64,000 nucleotides of DNA from Rhodococcus jostii NBRC 16295 (GTDB taxonomy: Bacteria; Actinomycetota; Actinomycetes; Mycobacteriales; Mycobacteriaceae), in assembly GCF_001894825.1 (NCBI RefSeq), contig NZ_BCWY01000001.1, positions 186,001 through 250,000 of the forward strand, read 5' to 3'. Of the stretch, positions 35,861 through 45,825 are shown piece after piece. Under the pieces are notes generated by a model. The model was not told the DNA's origin. It saw only the letters and a program-made list of their open reading frames with translations, and did no database searches. Made by a program: the position numbers and the translations under genes. Positions within the stretch are counted from its first letter, which is position 1. Every line of letters starts with the position of its first letter.

Positions 35861-36691
35861 TCAGCCCTTGACGGCGCCGGAGATCATCGCCTTGACGAAG
35901 TGGCGTTGGAACAGCAGGAACACCACGATGGTGGGTGCCATGATCAACAGTGAACCGGCGTTGAGGAGCACGACGTCGGTGGAGTACTGGCCGACGAAGT
36001 TCTGCAGTGCGCCCGCCATGGTGCGTTTGCTGGGGTCGTCGATCAGGACGATGGCCTGCAGGAAGGTATTCCAGGTCCACAGGAACAGCAGCAGGCACAG
36101 CGAGGCCAGCGCCGGGACCGCCAGCGGGACCTGGACATGGCGGAACGCCTGCCAGGGGCCGGCACCGTCGAGTGCCGCGGCCTCGGTGAGCTCCTTCGGC
36201 ATCGAGAGAAAATGGGCCCGCATCCAGAAGACGGCGAACGGCATGAACGTGCCGATCAGGACCAGGATCAGGCCCAGGCGGGTGTTGAGCAGGTTCATCT
36301 CGCGCAGCTGGTAGTAGAGCGGCACGATCGTCGCTTCCCGCGGGAGGGTCAACCCCAGCAGCAGGAGCAGAAACACGACGGTGCCGCCGGGGACCTTCAG
36401 CTGACCGAGCCCGTAGCCGGCCATCGCGGCGAACAACGCGGCGACCGGGACGACGCCGGCGACGAGGATGATGCTCGAGACCAGCAGGGGTGTCACCTCC
36501 GCGACGCGCCAGGCGTCGAGGAAGTTGTGCCACTGCGGGTTCGACGGCCACGACAGCCCCAAGGGGACGGTGCCCTGCGGCTGCAGCGCCGCCGACAGCA
36601 TGCTCAGCAACGGCAGAATCGAGAAGATCATCGTGCCCAGCAGCAGGACGAGTCCGGGGATGCGTTGGCGGACGGAGGTTTTCATGATCAT
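35861..36691 (-). CDS. Sugar ABC transporter permease (MalG family)
   Basis: 276-residue inner-membrane permease with six predicted helices and the EAA loop TEAAALDGAGPWQAFRHVQVPLA. It forms the channel with the next permease. The ATG at 36691 overlaps the stop of the upstream permease gene by 4 bases; a second ATG two codons on is possible. Confidence 0.93.
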   Translation of the reverse strand: MIMKTSVRQRIPGLVLLLGTMIFSILPLLSMLSAALQPQGTVPLGLSWPSNPQWHNFLDAWRVAEVTPLLVSSIILVAGVVPVAALFAAMAGYGLGQLKVPGGTVVFLLLLLGLTLPREATIVPLYYQLREMNLLNTRLGLILVLIGTFMPFAVFWMRAHFLSMPKELTEAAALDGAGPWQAFRHVQVPLAVPALASLCLLLFLWTWNTFLQAIVLIDDPSKRTMAGALQNFVGQYSTDVVLLNAGSLLIMAPTIVVFLLFQRHFVKAMISGAVKG

Positions 36692-37635
36692 TTCTCTCTG
36701 AAGAAGCGCTGGATCGGCAGGATGACCAGCAGGATCAGCCCGGTGAGGACGACGGCGAGTGCGCTGGCGAGGCCGACCCGGGCTTCGGTGAAACCAAGCT
36801 GGTAGATCTGGACACCGGGAACGGTGGTCGCGTAGCCGGGTCCACCCTGGGTGGACATGAACACGATGTCGAAGCTGGCAAGAGCGGCGATGACGGTGAC
36901 GGTGACGCAGACCCCGATTTCGGCCCGCAGGGCGGGAACGGTGACGTAGCGGAAGGTGCTGAAGAAGCCGGCACCGTCGAGTCGGGCCGCCTCGTAGATC
37001 GCAATGTCGATCTTCCCGATGCCCGCCATGAGCAGGATGGTGCAGAATCCGAGCCCGAGCCAGGTCCCGATGACGCCGACCGCGGGCAGTGCCCAGTCGA
37101 AGTCGCCGAGCCACGACCGGGTGAGGCCGCCGAGGCCGACTGCCGAGAGGAGTTGGTTCACGGTGCCGTTGCTCGAGAACATCCACACCCAGGCGACCGC
37201 GGCCGCGGCGCCGGGGATGATCTGCGGCAGGAACAGCAACGTGCGGGTGAGGGTTCCGAGGCCGCGGATGCGGATCTCCTGCAGCAGGGCGGCGACGAGA
37301 AGTCCGCCGATCACCGGGAACACGGTGAAGAACGCGATGAGGAAGAACGCGTGCCCGATCGAGGACAGCAACTGCGGGTCGGTGAGGACGCGGCCGTAGT
37401 TGCCGAGTCCCACCCAGCTGCCGACGGAGATGCCGTCCCAGTTGTAGAGGGAGTACCAGATGGTGGTCAGCAGCGGCCGCAGGACGAACACGGTGTACAC
37501 CAGCGCCGCGGGGAGGACGAACAGCCATCCGGTCAGGGCTCGTTTGGCGCGGTGCCCCCGGTCGGGCCGGATTGCGGCGCGGTGACCGAACGCCCGGACG
37601 GGGGATGTCTGGGGGGTGTGCGCGGTGGAGGTCAT
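36688..37635 (-). CDS. Sugar ABC transporter permease (MalF family)
   Basis: 315 residues, six predicted helices after a basic N-terminal tail, with the EAA loop YEAARLDGAGFFSTFRYVTVP. It pairs with the MalG-type permease. It overlaps the binding-protein gene by 4 bases, so these three genes are translationally coupled. Confidence 0.93.
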   Translation of the reverse strand: MTSTAHTPQTSPVRAFGHRAAIRPDRGHRAKRALTGWLFVLPAALVYTVFVLRPLLTTIWYSLYNWDGISVGSWVGLGNYGRVLTDPQLLSSIGHAFFLIAFFTVFPVIGGLLVAALLQEIRIRGLGTLTRTLLFLPQIIPGAAAAVAWVWMFSSNGTVNQLLSAVGLGGLTRSWLGDFDWALPAVGVIGTWLGLGFCTILLMAGIGKIDIAIYEAARLDGAGFFSTFRYVTVPALRAEIGVCVTVTVIAALASFDIVFMSTQGGPGYATTVPGVQIYQLGFTEARVGLASALAVVLTGLILLVILPIQRFFREK

Positions 37636-38981
37636 CGGAGAAGGTCCTGCTCGTAGGCGGATTGGACGGCGCCCATCATCTGCCCGGGGGTGGTTCGGCC
37701 GGCGGCGAGCATCTGGACCTGCGGTAACCAGGTGCCGGACATGCCGTTGGTGGCGTTCTGGACGAACTGGACCTGGCCGTCGGCGGCGACCAGCCTGCCG
37801 AAGGCGGCCTGGATCTGGGCGCCCAGCGATCCGGGTGCGGTGGCCGGGACCTCGCCGGTTCCGGAGGGGGCGAAACCGGCGTCGACCGCGACCTGCCGGC
37901 CGGCCTCGGAGCGGAGGAAGTCCAAAAAGGCTGCGGCGGCGTTCTTGTCGTCCGAGCCCGAGGGGATTGCGAAGTTGGACACCGGATCCGACATGGCCAG
38001 CACGGGTTCTCCCGCCGGTATCGGCGGGAGAACGAAGCCGACGTTGCCGCCCATCTTGGTCTGCAGGGCCGCGGCATCCCAGTTGCCGGAGGCGTAGAAC
38101 AGTGCCTCGCCGGCGGCGAACCGACCGGCGGCGGCGGTCGCGTCGGTGCCGTTGGTGTCCTGGGGGAAGTAGCCGTTCGCGGCCCAGTCGGCCACGACCG
38201 CGGCCGCATCGACGCCGGCGGGGGTGTCGAGGGTGGCACCGGGAGCGTTGAAGACCCAGTCGTTGACCGCATCGCGCCCCAACGATGCATTCAGCATCAT
38301 CTGGACCAGGAAGGTGACCTGGGCGCTCTTGTTGCCGGCCATGATCGGGACCAGCCCGGCGGTCTTCGCCGACGCCAGGGCCTGCTCGAAGTCCTCGACG
38401 GTGGCGGGCGGCGAGGTCATTCCGATGCGGTTCGCGAGATCCTTGTTGTAGTAGAGACCGGTCAGCGTGAACCCGCTGGCCATCGTGTACTGCGGACCGG
38501 TGCCCCGGACCCCGGCGTCATCGACCCGATACATGGCCATCTGCCCCTCCGGTAGCTCGTTCCAGCCGTAGGCGTCGGCCCACGGATCGAGTGCGGTGAG
38601 CTGGCGGTTGGCCACCGCCGCCGGCAGCGCAATGATCCGCGCGATATCCGGCGGATTATCCGAGGCGAGCACCCGGGGCGCGTTGACCGCCTGAACCTCG
38701 TCCGGGTCGTAGCGCGCGGTGATGGTCACGTTCGGGTGGCGCTCGGTGAACGCCGCGATCAGGGCCTCGTCGATCTTCTTCAGCCCCGCCCCGTCGTACA
38801 GGGTCAACTCGATCGGGTCGGTACCGAGATCCGTGCGCACCGCTACCGGCTCCGTCGGTGCTGTCGTGGTGTAGCCGCTGCCCGGCGGCGCGCAGGCCAC
38901 CGCCGAAGGCAGGATCGCGGCGCAGGCGACCGCGGCGAACCTGCGCGCCCACCGGCCCCGGTTCGAGTGGTGTGAGTCCAT
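37632..38981 (-). CDS. Sugar ABC transporter substrate-binding lipoprotein
   Basis: 449-residue extracellular solute-binding protein family 1 member. The signal peptide ends in a lipobox (SAVAC, Cys about 30). IELTLYDGAGLKKIDEALIAAFTERHPNVTI and the following segments are typical of oligosaccharide-binding proteins. It captures the sugar and delivers it to the permease pair. First gene of the minus-strand operon; the two palindromic operators lie 30-70 bases upstream. Confidence 0.92.
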   Translation of the reverse strand: MDSHHSNRGRWARRFAAVACAAILPSAVACAPPGSGYTTTAPTEPVAVRTDLGTDPIELTLYDGAGLKKIDEALIAAFTERHPNVTITARYDPDEVQAVNAPRVLASDNPPDIARIIALPAAVANRQLTALDPWADAYGWNELPEGQMAMYRVDDAGVRGTGPQYTMASGFTLTGLYYNKDLANRIGMTSPPATVEDFEQALASAKTAGLVPIMAGNKSAQVTFLVQMMLNASLGRDAVNDWVFNAPGATLDTPAGVDAAAVVADWAANGYFPQDTNGTDATAAAGRFAAGEALFYASGNWDAAALQTKMGGNVGFVLPPIPAGEPVLAMSDPVSNFAIPSGSDDKNAAAAFLDFLRSEAGRQVAVDAGFAPSGTGEVPATAPGSLGAQIQAAFGRLVAADGQVQFVQNATNGMSGTWLPQVQMLAAGRTTPGQMMGAVQSAYEQDLLR

Positions 38982-39011
38982 AGCTCCTCCGCATTGAGAC
39001 GCGCATCACAA

Positions 39012-39029
39012 TTCGGAAGCGCTTCCGAA
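39012..39029. promoter_or_regulatory. LacI-type operator 1
   Basis: TTCGGAAGCGCTTCCGAA is a perfect 18-base palindrome with the central CG of LacI/GalR operators, in the 101-base gap between the transporter operon and the divergent LacI gene. Confidence 0.9.
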
Positions 39030-39036
39030 GCATATG

Positions 39037-39052
39037 TCGGAAGCGCTTCCGA
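39037..39052. promoter_or_regulatory. LacI-type operator 2
   Basis: TCGGAAGCGCTTCCGA is a perfect 16-base palindrome, the same core as operator 1, centred 24 bases from it. It lies nearer the LacI gene start (39083), suggesting control of both arms. Confidence 0.9.
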
Positions 39053-39082
39053 AATCAAGGTCGGTCGGGCTACGATCGCCTC

Positions 39083-40207
39083 GTGCCCGATCAACCTGGT
39101 TCTTTGAGTCTCAGTGACGTCGCTCGGGAAGCCGGCGTCTCGCTGACCACTGCCTCCCGCGCTCTCAACGACTCGTACGGCGTCTCCGCGGCAACCAAGG
39201 CAAAGGTCCTCGCCACCGCCCGCCGCCTCGACTACGTCATCTCCCCGGACGCGGTCCGCCTCGCCGGCGGCCCGACCCGACGGGTGGCGTTGGTCGTTCC
39301 CCATATCGAGCGCTGGTTTTTCGGCGAGATGGTCAATGGAATCGAGACGGTGCTCGCATCAGCGAACTTCGACCTGTTGCTGTACCAGGTCGGCGGCCCC
39401 GAGGACCGCCAGGACTTCTTCACCCGACTGCCCGCTCGGCGGAAGGTCGACGCCGTGGTGGTGGTCGCGTTCCCGGTGGACCAACGCGAGCGCGACCGGC
39501 TCGCACTGATGGGCGTCGGTATCGTCGCCGCCGGCGGCCAGAGCGCCGACTACCCGTACGTCTGCATCGACGACTACCACGCCGGCCGACTCGCCGTCGA
39601 CCACCTCCTGGAATCAGGACACCGGCGGATCGCCATGATCGCCGCCCACGATCCCGATCAGCCCGGGTGGCCGGCACGCTCCGGTCGATCGGAGGCGTAT
39701 GTCGACGCCCTGACCGGAGCGGGCATCGCCCTGGACCACTCGCTCGTCCGCGACGTCGACTGGGGCGGCATCAACGCCGCAGAGGCGATGGCGGACATCC
39801 TCGACGCCACCCCGGAATCGGCTCCGACCGCCGTTTTCGCGCACAGCGACGAACTCGCACTCGGAGCCATCCGAACACTGCGCCGCCGAGGCCTGCGCAT
39901 TCCCGAGGACGTCTCCGTCGTCGGAATCGACGACCATCCGCTCGCCGCACTCACCGACCTCACCACCGTGCACCAATCCGTCCGCGAACAGGGTGAGATC
40001 GCCGCCCGACTCGTCCTCGACACACTCGCCCCCACCCCAGACGCGGGCGCGCCGACCGCCGTCACCGCACCGACCACACTCGTCGTCCGCGGCAGCACCG
40101 GACCCGCACCGGATCACGCTCGGTCACTCGCGGCTTCTTCCGACGACCCCCACCCCGAACTTCGCGGGAGCCGCCCCGCGGTTCCCGCGCACCCCCAGGA
40201 GAGATGA
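39083..40207 (+). CDS. LacI-family repressor
   Basis: 374 residues: N-terminal helix-turn-helix LSLSDVAREAGVSLTTASRALND, hinge helix region AVRLAGG, then a periplasmic-binding-like sensor domain (VALVVPHIERWFFGEMVNGIE; VVGIDDHPLAALTDLTTV). GTG start at 39083. It probably represses both the transporter operon and its own operon in the absence of the sugar, through the two operators just upstream. The last ~40 residues are Pro/Ser-rich. The hydrolase gene starts 4 bases before the stop. Confidence 0.93.
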   Translation: MPDQPGSLSLSDVAREAGVSLTTASRALNDSYGVSAATKAKVLATARRLDYVISPDAVRLAGGPTRRVALVVPHIERWFFGEMVNGIETVLASANFDLLLYQVGGPEDRQDFFTRLPARRKVDAVVVVAFPVDQRERDRLALMGVGIVAAGGQSADYPYVCIDDYHAGRLAVDHLLESGHRRIAMIAAHDPDQPGWPARSGRSEAYVDALTGAGIALDHSLVRDVDWGGINAAEAMADILDATPESAPTAVFAHSDELALGAIRTLRRRGLRIPEDVSVVGIDDHPLAALTDLTTVHQSVREQGEIAARLVLDTLAPTPDAGAPTAVTAPTTLVVRGSTGPAPDHARSLAASSDDPHPELRGSRPAVPAHPQER

Positions 40208-41133
40208 TGAGACTTGCCCTTCCCGATCACTGGGTCTGGGACAGTTGGATGACCGACGACGGCACCGACCACCACCTGTTCTTCCTCCGCGCCTCGCGTG
40301 CCCTCCAGGACCGCGAACGCCGCCACTACCGCGCGACCATCGGTCACGCGACGTCTCCGGACGGCGAGGCATGGACCCTCACCGCCGACGCGCTGGCGCC
40401 CTCGGATGCCCCGGCCTTCGATGACCTCGCCACCTGGACCGGCTCCGTCGTCCGCGGCGCCGACGGGCTCTGGAGCATGTTCTACACCGGAGTGAGCCGG
40501 GCCGAGAACGGCCTCAAGCAGCGTATCGGCCGCGCAACCTCCACCGACCTGCTGACCTGGACCAAGGACCCCGACCTCGTCCTCGAGGCCGACGGCCGCT
40601 GGTACGAACGCCTCGGCGAAGGAACCTGGGCCGACGAAGCCTGGCGCGACCCTCATGTCTTCGAACATGCCGGTCAGTGGCAGATGCTGATCACCGCCCG
40701 CGCCAACACCGGGGACCCCGAGGGCCGCGCCGTCGTCGGCCACGCCACCAGCAACGACCTGAACCACTGGCACATCCAACCCCCGCTGTCCGCCCCCGCC
40801 GGTTTCGGCGAAATGGAGGTGCTCCAAGTCCACGAAATACAGGGGAAGCCGATCCTGGTGTTTTCCTGCGCGCCCAAGAACACCAGCGTTCGCGCCCGGC
40901 ACAATGCGGGGACCTGGATCGCCGAAGGGCAGTCCCTGCTCGGCCCGTGGAAGGTCACCGACGCGAAGAATGTCGACACCGCGGGCCTGTACGCGGTGCA
41001 GATGCGGCAGGCGCGAGACGGCAACTGGACCTCGTGGGGCTTCGACAACACCGACGGACCGCACTTCGGCACCATCTCGTCCTCGAGCTACCTCCCGCCC
41101 ACCGACACAGAAAGTTCGACACCGACGCCCTGA
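40204..41133 (+). CDS. GH32/GH43-like beta-propeller glycoside hydrolase
   Basis: 309 residues of the five-bladed beta-propeller clan (GH32/GH43/GH68). WVWDSWMTDDGTDHHLFFLRA holds the likely nucleophile Asp, WRDPHVF corresponds to the conserved RDP, and GEMEVLQVHEI holds the candidate acid/base Glu. The usual GH32 WMNDPNG is altered to WMTDDG, so the enzyme may prefer an unusual fructoside or arabinoside. No signal peptide: cytoplasmic. Either ATG (40204 or 40207) may be used. It overlaps the repressor gene. Confidence 0.8.
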   Translation: MMRLALPDHWVWDSWMTDDGTDHHLFFLRASRALQDRERRHYRATIGHATSPDGEAWTLTADALAPSDAPAFDDLATWTGSVVRGADGLWSMFYTGVSRAENGLKQRIGRATSTDLLTWTKDPDLVLEADGRWYERLGEGTWADEAWRDPHVFEHAGQWQMLITARANTGDPEGRAVVGHATSNDLNHWHIQPPLSAPAGFGEMEVLQVHEIQGKPILVFSCAPKNTSVRARHNAGTWIAEGQSLLGPWKVTDAKNVDTAGLYAVQMRQARDGNWTSWGFDNTDGPHFGTISSSSYLPPTDTESSTPTP

Positions 41134-41228
41134 CGCCACCGATACACCCACGCGCTACAGGCGCACCACCCCACCTCACTCACTCGGATCGTCCGGCACG
41201 TTCCTGCCGGTGGAGGGATTCATTTCTC

Positions 41229-42305
<1,077 letters not shown>

Positions 42306-42450
42306 GAGACACGGTCGCTGACGGCTTCGTGCCTAACACCATGGACGGCCGGCATCAGATTCGCACCGACATGCTCTGACAGCCAGGCGATCTCACCGGC
42401 GGGCAGCCACCACCGCCCACCCCTCAACAGGCCTGAGACGGAACCGAACC

Positions 42451-43431
42451 GTGAGCACCGTTACCGGCCCACACCCTCCCGAACCAGCAGAGAAGCGTCC
42501 CGACATGACCACCTCCACCGCCCGATGCGACATCGCCGTCGTCGGGGAATCCCTCATCGACATCACACTCAATGCCGACGGCAACCGCCGCGAACGTGTC
42601 GGCGGCAGCCCCGCCGCCCTCGCGTGGAGCCTCGGCCGGCTCGGAATAGTCACCACGTTGCTGACCACATTCGGCGCCGACCCTCACGGCCGCACCATCA
42701 ACCACGAACTCACCCGGTGCGGCGTCCGGATAGTTCAGGCCGGCCATCCCGCCACCCGCACCTCGACAGTCACCGCCCACCCCGACCGACCGGGCGCCCC
42801 CACCGTCGACCTTTGCTGGGAACTGGTCCACACCGACGTCCCCTCGTGTGGTCACCTGCACGTCGGCTCCATCGCCGTCGTCCGAGCACCCGGCGCCGAT
42901 GACGTGGCACGACTCGTCTCGCGGCAGACCCCGGACACGACCATCAGCTACGACGTCAATGTCAGGCCCTCAGCGATGGGCCCCCGGCACATCTCGATCG
43001 CACGAATCGACGAGATGATCTCCAGGAGCGATGTCGTCAAGCTGAGCGATGCGGATCTGGCCTGGCTACGGCCGGGCGAGCGCCACGGTGATGCGATCCG
43101 GTGGTTGATGTCTCGGGGCCCGGCGATCGTGGTCGTCACCCACGGCTCTGCCGGAGCCACGGGCTACACCAGGAGCGGGTCCGTGCGCGTTCGAGGCCAT
43201 CGCGTCGAAGTGGCCCACACCGCCGGGGTGGGTGACGCCTTCATGGCCGGATTGCTGCACGCCATGACCGTCCGCAGTCTGCTGGCCCGCAAGACCGCTC
43301 GGCGTCTGCGTACGATCGGCCTCGACGACCTACACAGCATCCTGCACTACGCGAACCTCTGCGCGGCACAGGCCATCGCCCCCGCCGGGATAGAGCCTCC
43401 CCACATCGACGATCTCGCTGTGGCGAGTTGA
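42451..43431 (+). CDS. PfkB-family carbohydrate kinase (fructokinase-like)
   Basis: 326 residues counted from GTG 42451, or 308 from ATG 42505 (before TTSTARCDIAVVGESL); the second is closer to family length. DIAVVGESLIDITLN, GGSPAALAWSLGRLG and the C-terminal TAGVGDAFMAGLLHA (anion hole and catalytic Asp) are diagnostic of PfkB/ribokinase kinases. It phosphorylates the monosaccharide, probably fructose, released by the hydrolases. Last gene of the LacI operon. Confidence 0.88.
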   Translation: MSTVTGPHPPEPAEKRPDMTTSTARCDIAVVGESLIDITLNADGNRRERVGGSPAALAWSLGRLGIVTTLLTTFGADPHGRTINHELTRCGVRIVQAGHPATRTSTVTAHPDRPGAPTVDLCWELVHTDVPSCGHLHVGSIAVVRAPGADDVARLVSRQTPDTTISYDVNVRPSAMGPRHISIARIDEMISRSDVVKLSDADLAWLRPGERHGDAIRWLMSRGPAIVVVTHGSAGATGYTRSGSVRVRGHRVEVAHTAGVGDAFMAGLLHAMTVRSLLARKTARRLRTIGLDDLHSILHYANLCAAQAIAPAGIEPPHIDDLAVAS

Positions 43432-43859
43432 TATGTATCGACTGCTTGCCAATCACTTCCAGCAGAACTGGCCTTGTACTCGCTGACGGTGAGACCAGCT
43501 GACCACCCTCGCTCAGCGGCGACCTGGTCGAGATACCACCGAAACTGAATCCGCAGGGATGATCTCCGCAAGTTCTAACTGCCGGGGTTACCGATAGACG
43601 GTTGAGCCTGTCGAGAGGTGCCGACGGTGATTCTGCCGGCGGACCGAGAACCGGCAGTGTCAGCTCCAGTGTCCGTTGATCGATGCGGGGCCGGCGGTGT
43701 TTTGTCGCGGCGGGAGGCTTGTGGAGCCCGCAGCGCCCTCGGCGAGCGCGCGCTCGCCAAAGGAACGGCCTGTTCCCCGGCGAGACTGCAAGGGGCGCCA
43801 GGTCGGCGGGGCGTCGGGCGTTCGAAATCCTCGACCGAACTTTCGGGGATGACACGGGG
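43432..43859. other. intergenic, no gene seen
   Basis: Gap between two genes pointing toward each other; no credible frame. Confidence 0.5.
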
Positions 43860-44807
43860 TTATGTCGAGGCGCTGACCGACAAGGACCGTGCGGGAGGTC
43901 GGAGTGCGGCCGCCGCCATCGTGAGCGCCACGGCGTCTTCTGCGAGCGCGGCCTGCCAGTCCGGCATTCGCCGGCCGGCCCACTGCCGCCACCATGCGCC
44001 GCCGTAGGAGCCGGCGAGGGCGCCGACGGTTCCGATGATCAGGGCCGACGCGGTGTCGGCCGGGTCACGGCGGGCCAGTGCAGCGGCGCCCCAGCCGCCT
44101 GCGACGACTCGTCCGGCGAGCGCGGGCGGGGCGAGGCGCGAGGGCACGTTCGGATGTTTGTCGGCGACCAGTTCGCCGCCGACGATCACGGTCGCGCCGA
44201 GGAGTCGGGCCCGGTGTGCCGAGCCCGGGGCACCGGAGAGGAGTGCCGCCGCGATGCCGGTGGAACTGCGCAGGCCGCTGGCCACCCCGATCGCGGCCGA
44301 CCGGACGGTGCTCGACCGTTCCGCCCCCGGCTCCCTGCGGTGCCCCGTCGCCTCGTCCTGTTGCCGCAGGACGGTGGTGACGGTGGCGCCGTAGACCAGA
44401 TGCGGTACGACGTCGCTGAGCCAGTCCTGGGTGGTCCACTGCCGGGGGTCGCTGATGCCGCGGAGGGCGATCGGGATGTCGGTGGCTGCCATCGCGGCGA
44501 GACCGATCCCGATCGTTCCCGCGGTCGGGGTCAGGCGGGTGCCGGCCCGGTGGATGAGGGAGGCGGCCACGCCGAATCCGACACCGACGGCGATCCCGCC
44601 GAGCGCGCCGAACGCCGACCGCCGTGCTGCGAGCGCGTCACCGCGTCCCGGTATCGCGATGCCCAGCGCGGACGCGACGGACTCGACCGTCTTGTCCGGG
44701 ACGGTGCTCGCGGGGCGGCCCCGGATCGCCATGTCCAGGTAGGTGACGGCATTGAGCATTGTGGTGCCCGCGGCACCGGCGACGATGCCGGTGGTGACAG
44801 CGTTCAT
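43860..44807 (-). CDS. Multi-helix membrane protein, unknown
   Basis: 315 residues, Gly/Ala-rich with several weak hydrophobic helices (GIVAGAAGTTMLNAVTYL; FGALGGIAVGVGFGVAASLI; GTIGIGLAAMAATDIPIAL; ASALIIGTVGALAGSYGGAWW). It resembles actinobacterial proteins annotated as DUF4126-like or hypothetical membrane proteins; I do not know a function. The ATG at 44807 has GAGAGG seven bases upstream; the ATG at 44813 sits directly on that sequence, so 44807 is the better start. Confidence 0.7.
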   Translation of the reverse strand: MNAVTTGIVAGAAGTTMLNAVTYLDMAIRGRPASTVPDKTVESVASALGIAIPGRGDALAARRSAFGALGGIAVGVGFGVAASLIHRAGTRLTPTAGTIGIGLAAMAATDIPIALRGISDPRQWTTQDWLSDVVPHLVYGATVTTVLRQQDEATGHRREPGAERSSTVRSAAIGVASGLRSSTGIAAALLSGAPGSAHRARLLGATVIVGGELVADKHPNVPSRLAPPALAGRVVAGGWGAAALARRDPADTASALIIGTVGALAGSYGGAWWRQWAGRRMPDWQAALAEDAVALTMAAAALRPPARSLSVSAST

Positions 44808-45213
44808 CGACATGCCTCTCGCGTGATCCGACGACGGGGTCGTCCTCACGGCGGGATCCCCCCGCGGCGTGCCCGGCAAACGCGGCCGGTGGGATGGACG
44901 TGGGGCGCAGACGCGAGGCGCAGAGAGGTGACACGCAGGTCCCGGGAGCGATGGAGGCGGGTGCTGTTGCATCGATGCGCGCGCTCCTTATGCGCTGCGG
45001 TACCGCCGCTCGGCGAGCTCTCGCCGAGGTTGAGGCACGTCCGACATGGGGTTAGGTGGGGGAGAGGATGGCGCTGTGGTGGGCGATGATCCGGGCCACG
45101 AGGTCGCGGCCTTGCGGGTGAACCGGGGGTCGACGTGGTGGAGACTCGTATCGCTCCGGAGACCGCAGGTTGCGTAACTTGTTTATCTTGGTTAGTGCCG
45201 TAGCATTGGGGGT
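44808..45213. promoter_or_regulatory. Upstream region of second antitoxin, shared promoter element
   Basis: About 400 bases without gene, between divergently oriented genes. ACTTGTTTATCT (45177-45188) matches ACTTGTCTATAT before the first antitoxin gene at 10 of 12 positions. It could be a -10 element or operator half-site. The antitoxin ATG follows 26 bases later. Confidence 0.45.
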
Positions 45214-45825
45214 ATGAGCACCAAGGCGCACGCTGGGCGCACCAACCCCCGTACGGCGGCCGGGCGGAAGAGCCGCGCGGGCCGGGCGGCGGGGTTTCCT
45301 TCGGTCCTCGAGGATGCGCTCGCCAGTGTGCCGGAGAGCGAGCGGGAGGGTTTCGTGCTCGGGGTGGTCGGCGACGACGGCGACGGACTGGATCCCGTGT
45401 TGTGGGGTCCGGGACCGTCGTCGGCCGAGCGTAAACGGGTCGCTCTGGCGAATCTGCGCCGGCAGTACCAGGCGCGTCGGACGGTGGTGGAGGTGTCGCT
45501 GACCCGCCCGGAGGTAGCGGAACTGCTCGACGTTTCCGAGCAGGCGGTCCTCGACCGCCTCAAGGCTGGGGATCTGGTCGGGTTGAAGAAGGGGCGGGAG
45601 TGGAGGTTGCCGTCCTGGCAATTCCACGCGGACTCGGAGCTGGGATTTGTGCCCGGACTCGCGCGGGTGAGTGCGGTGTTCGCCGGGGGAGCGGTGTCGT
45701 TGACCGAATGGGCCCTGACCCCGAACCGGGACCTGGGCGAGGCAACTCCGGCCGAGGCCCTGGCGGCCGGGCACGTCGATGACGTGGTGCGGGTGGCCCA
45801 GGTGGGTACCGCGGCCGCGTGGTAG
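45214..45825 (+). CDS. MbcA/Xre-type antitoxin
   Basis: 203 residues. The helix-turn-helix LTRPEVAELLDVSEQAVLDRLKAGDLVGLKKGREWRLPSWQF and the later TEWALTPNRDLG followed by TPAEALAAG have the arrangement of MbcA-like antitoxins that block RES toxins and repress their own promoter. The N-terminal ~70 residues are basic and not conserved with the first copy. Its TAG stop overlaps the GTG start of the toxin gene. Confidence 0.8.
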   Translation: MSTKAHAGRTNPRTAAGRKSRAGRAAGFPSVLEDALASVPESEREGFVLGVVGDDGDGLDPVLWGPGPSSAERKRVALANLRRQYQARRTVVEVSLTRPEVAELLDVSEQAVLDRLKAGDLVGLKKGREWRLPSWQFHADSELGFVPGLARVSAVFAGGAVSLTEWALTPNRDLGEATPAEALAAGHVDDVVRVAQVGTAAAW

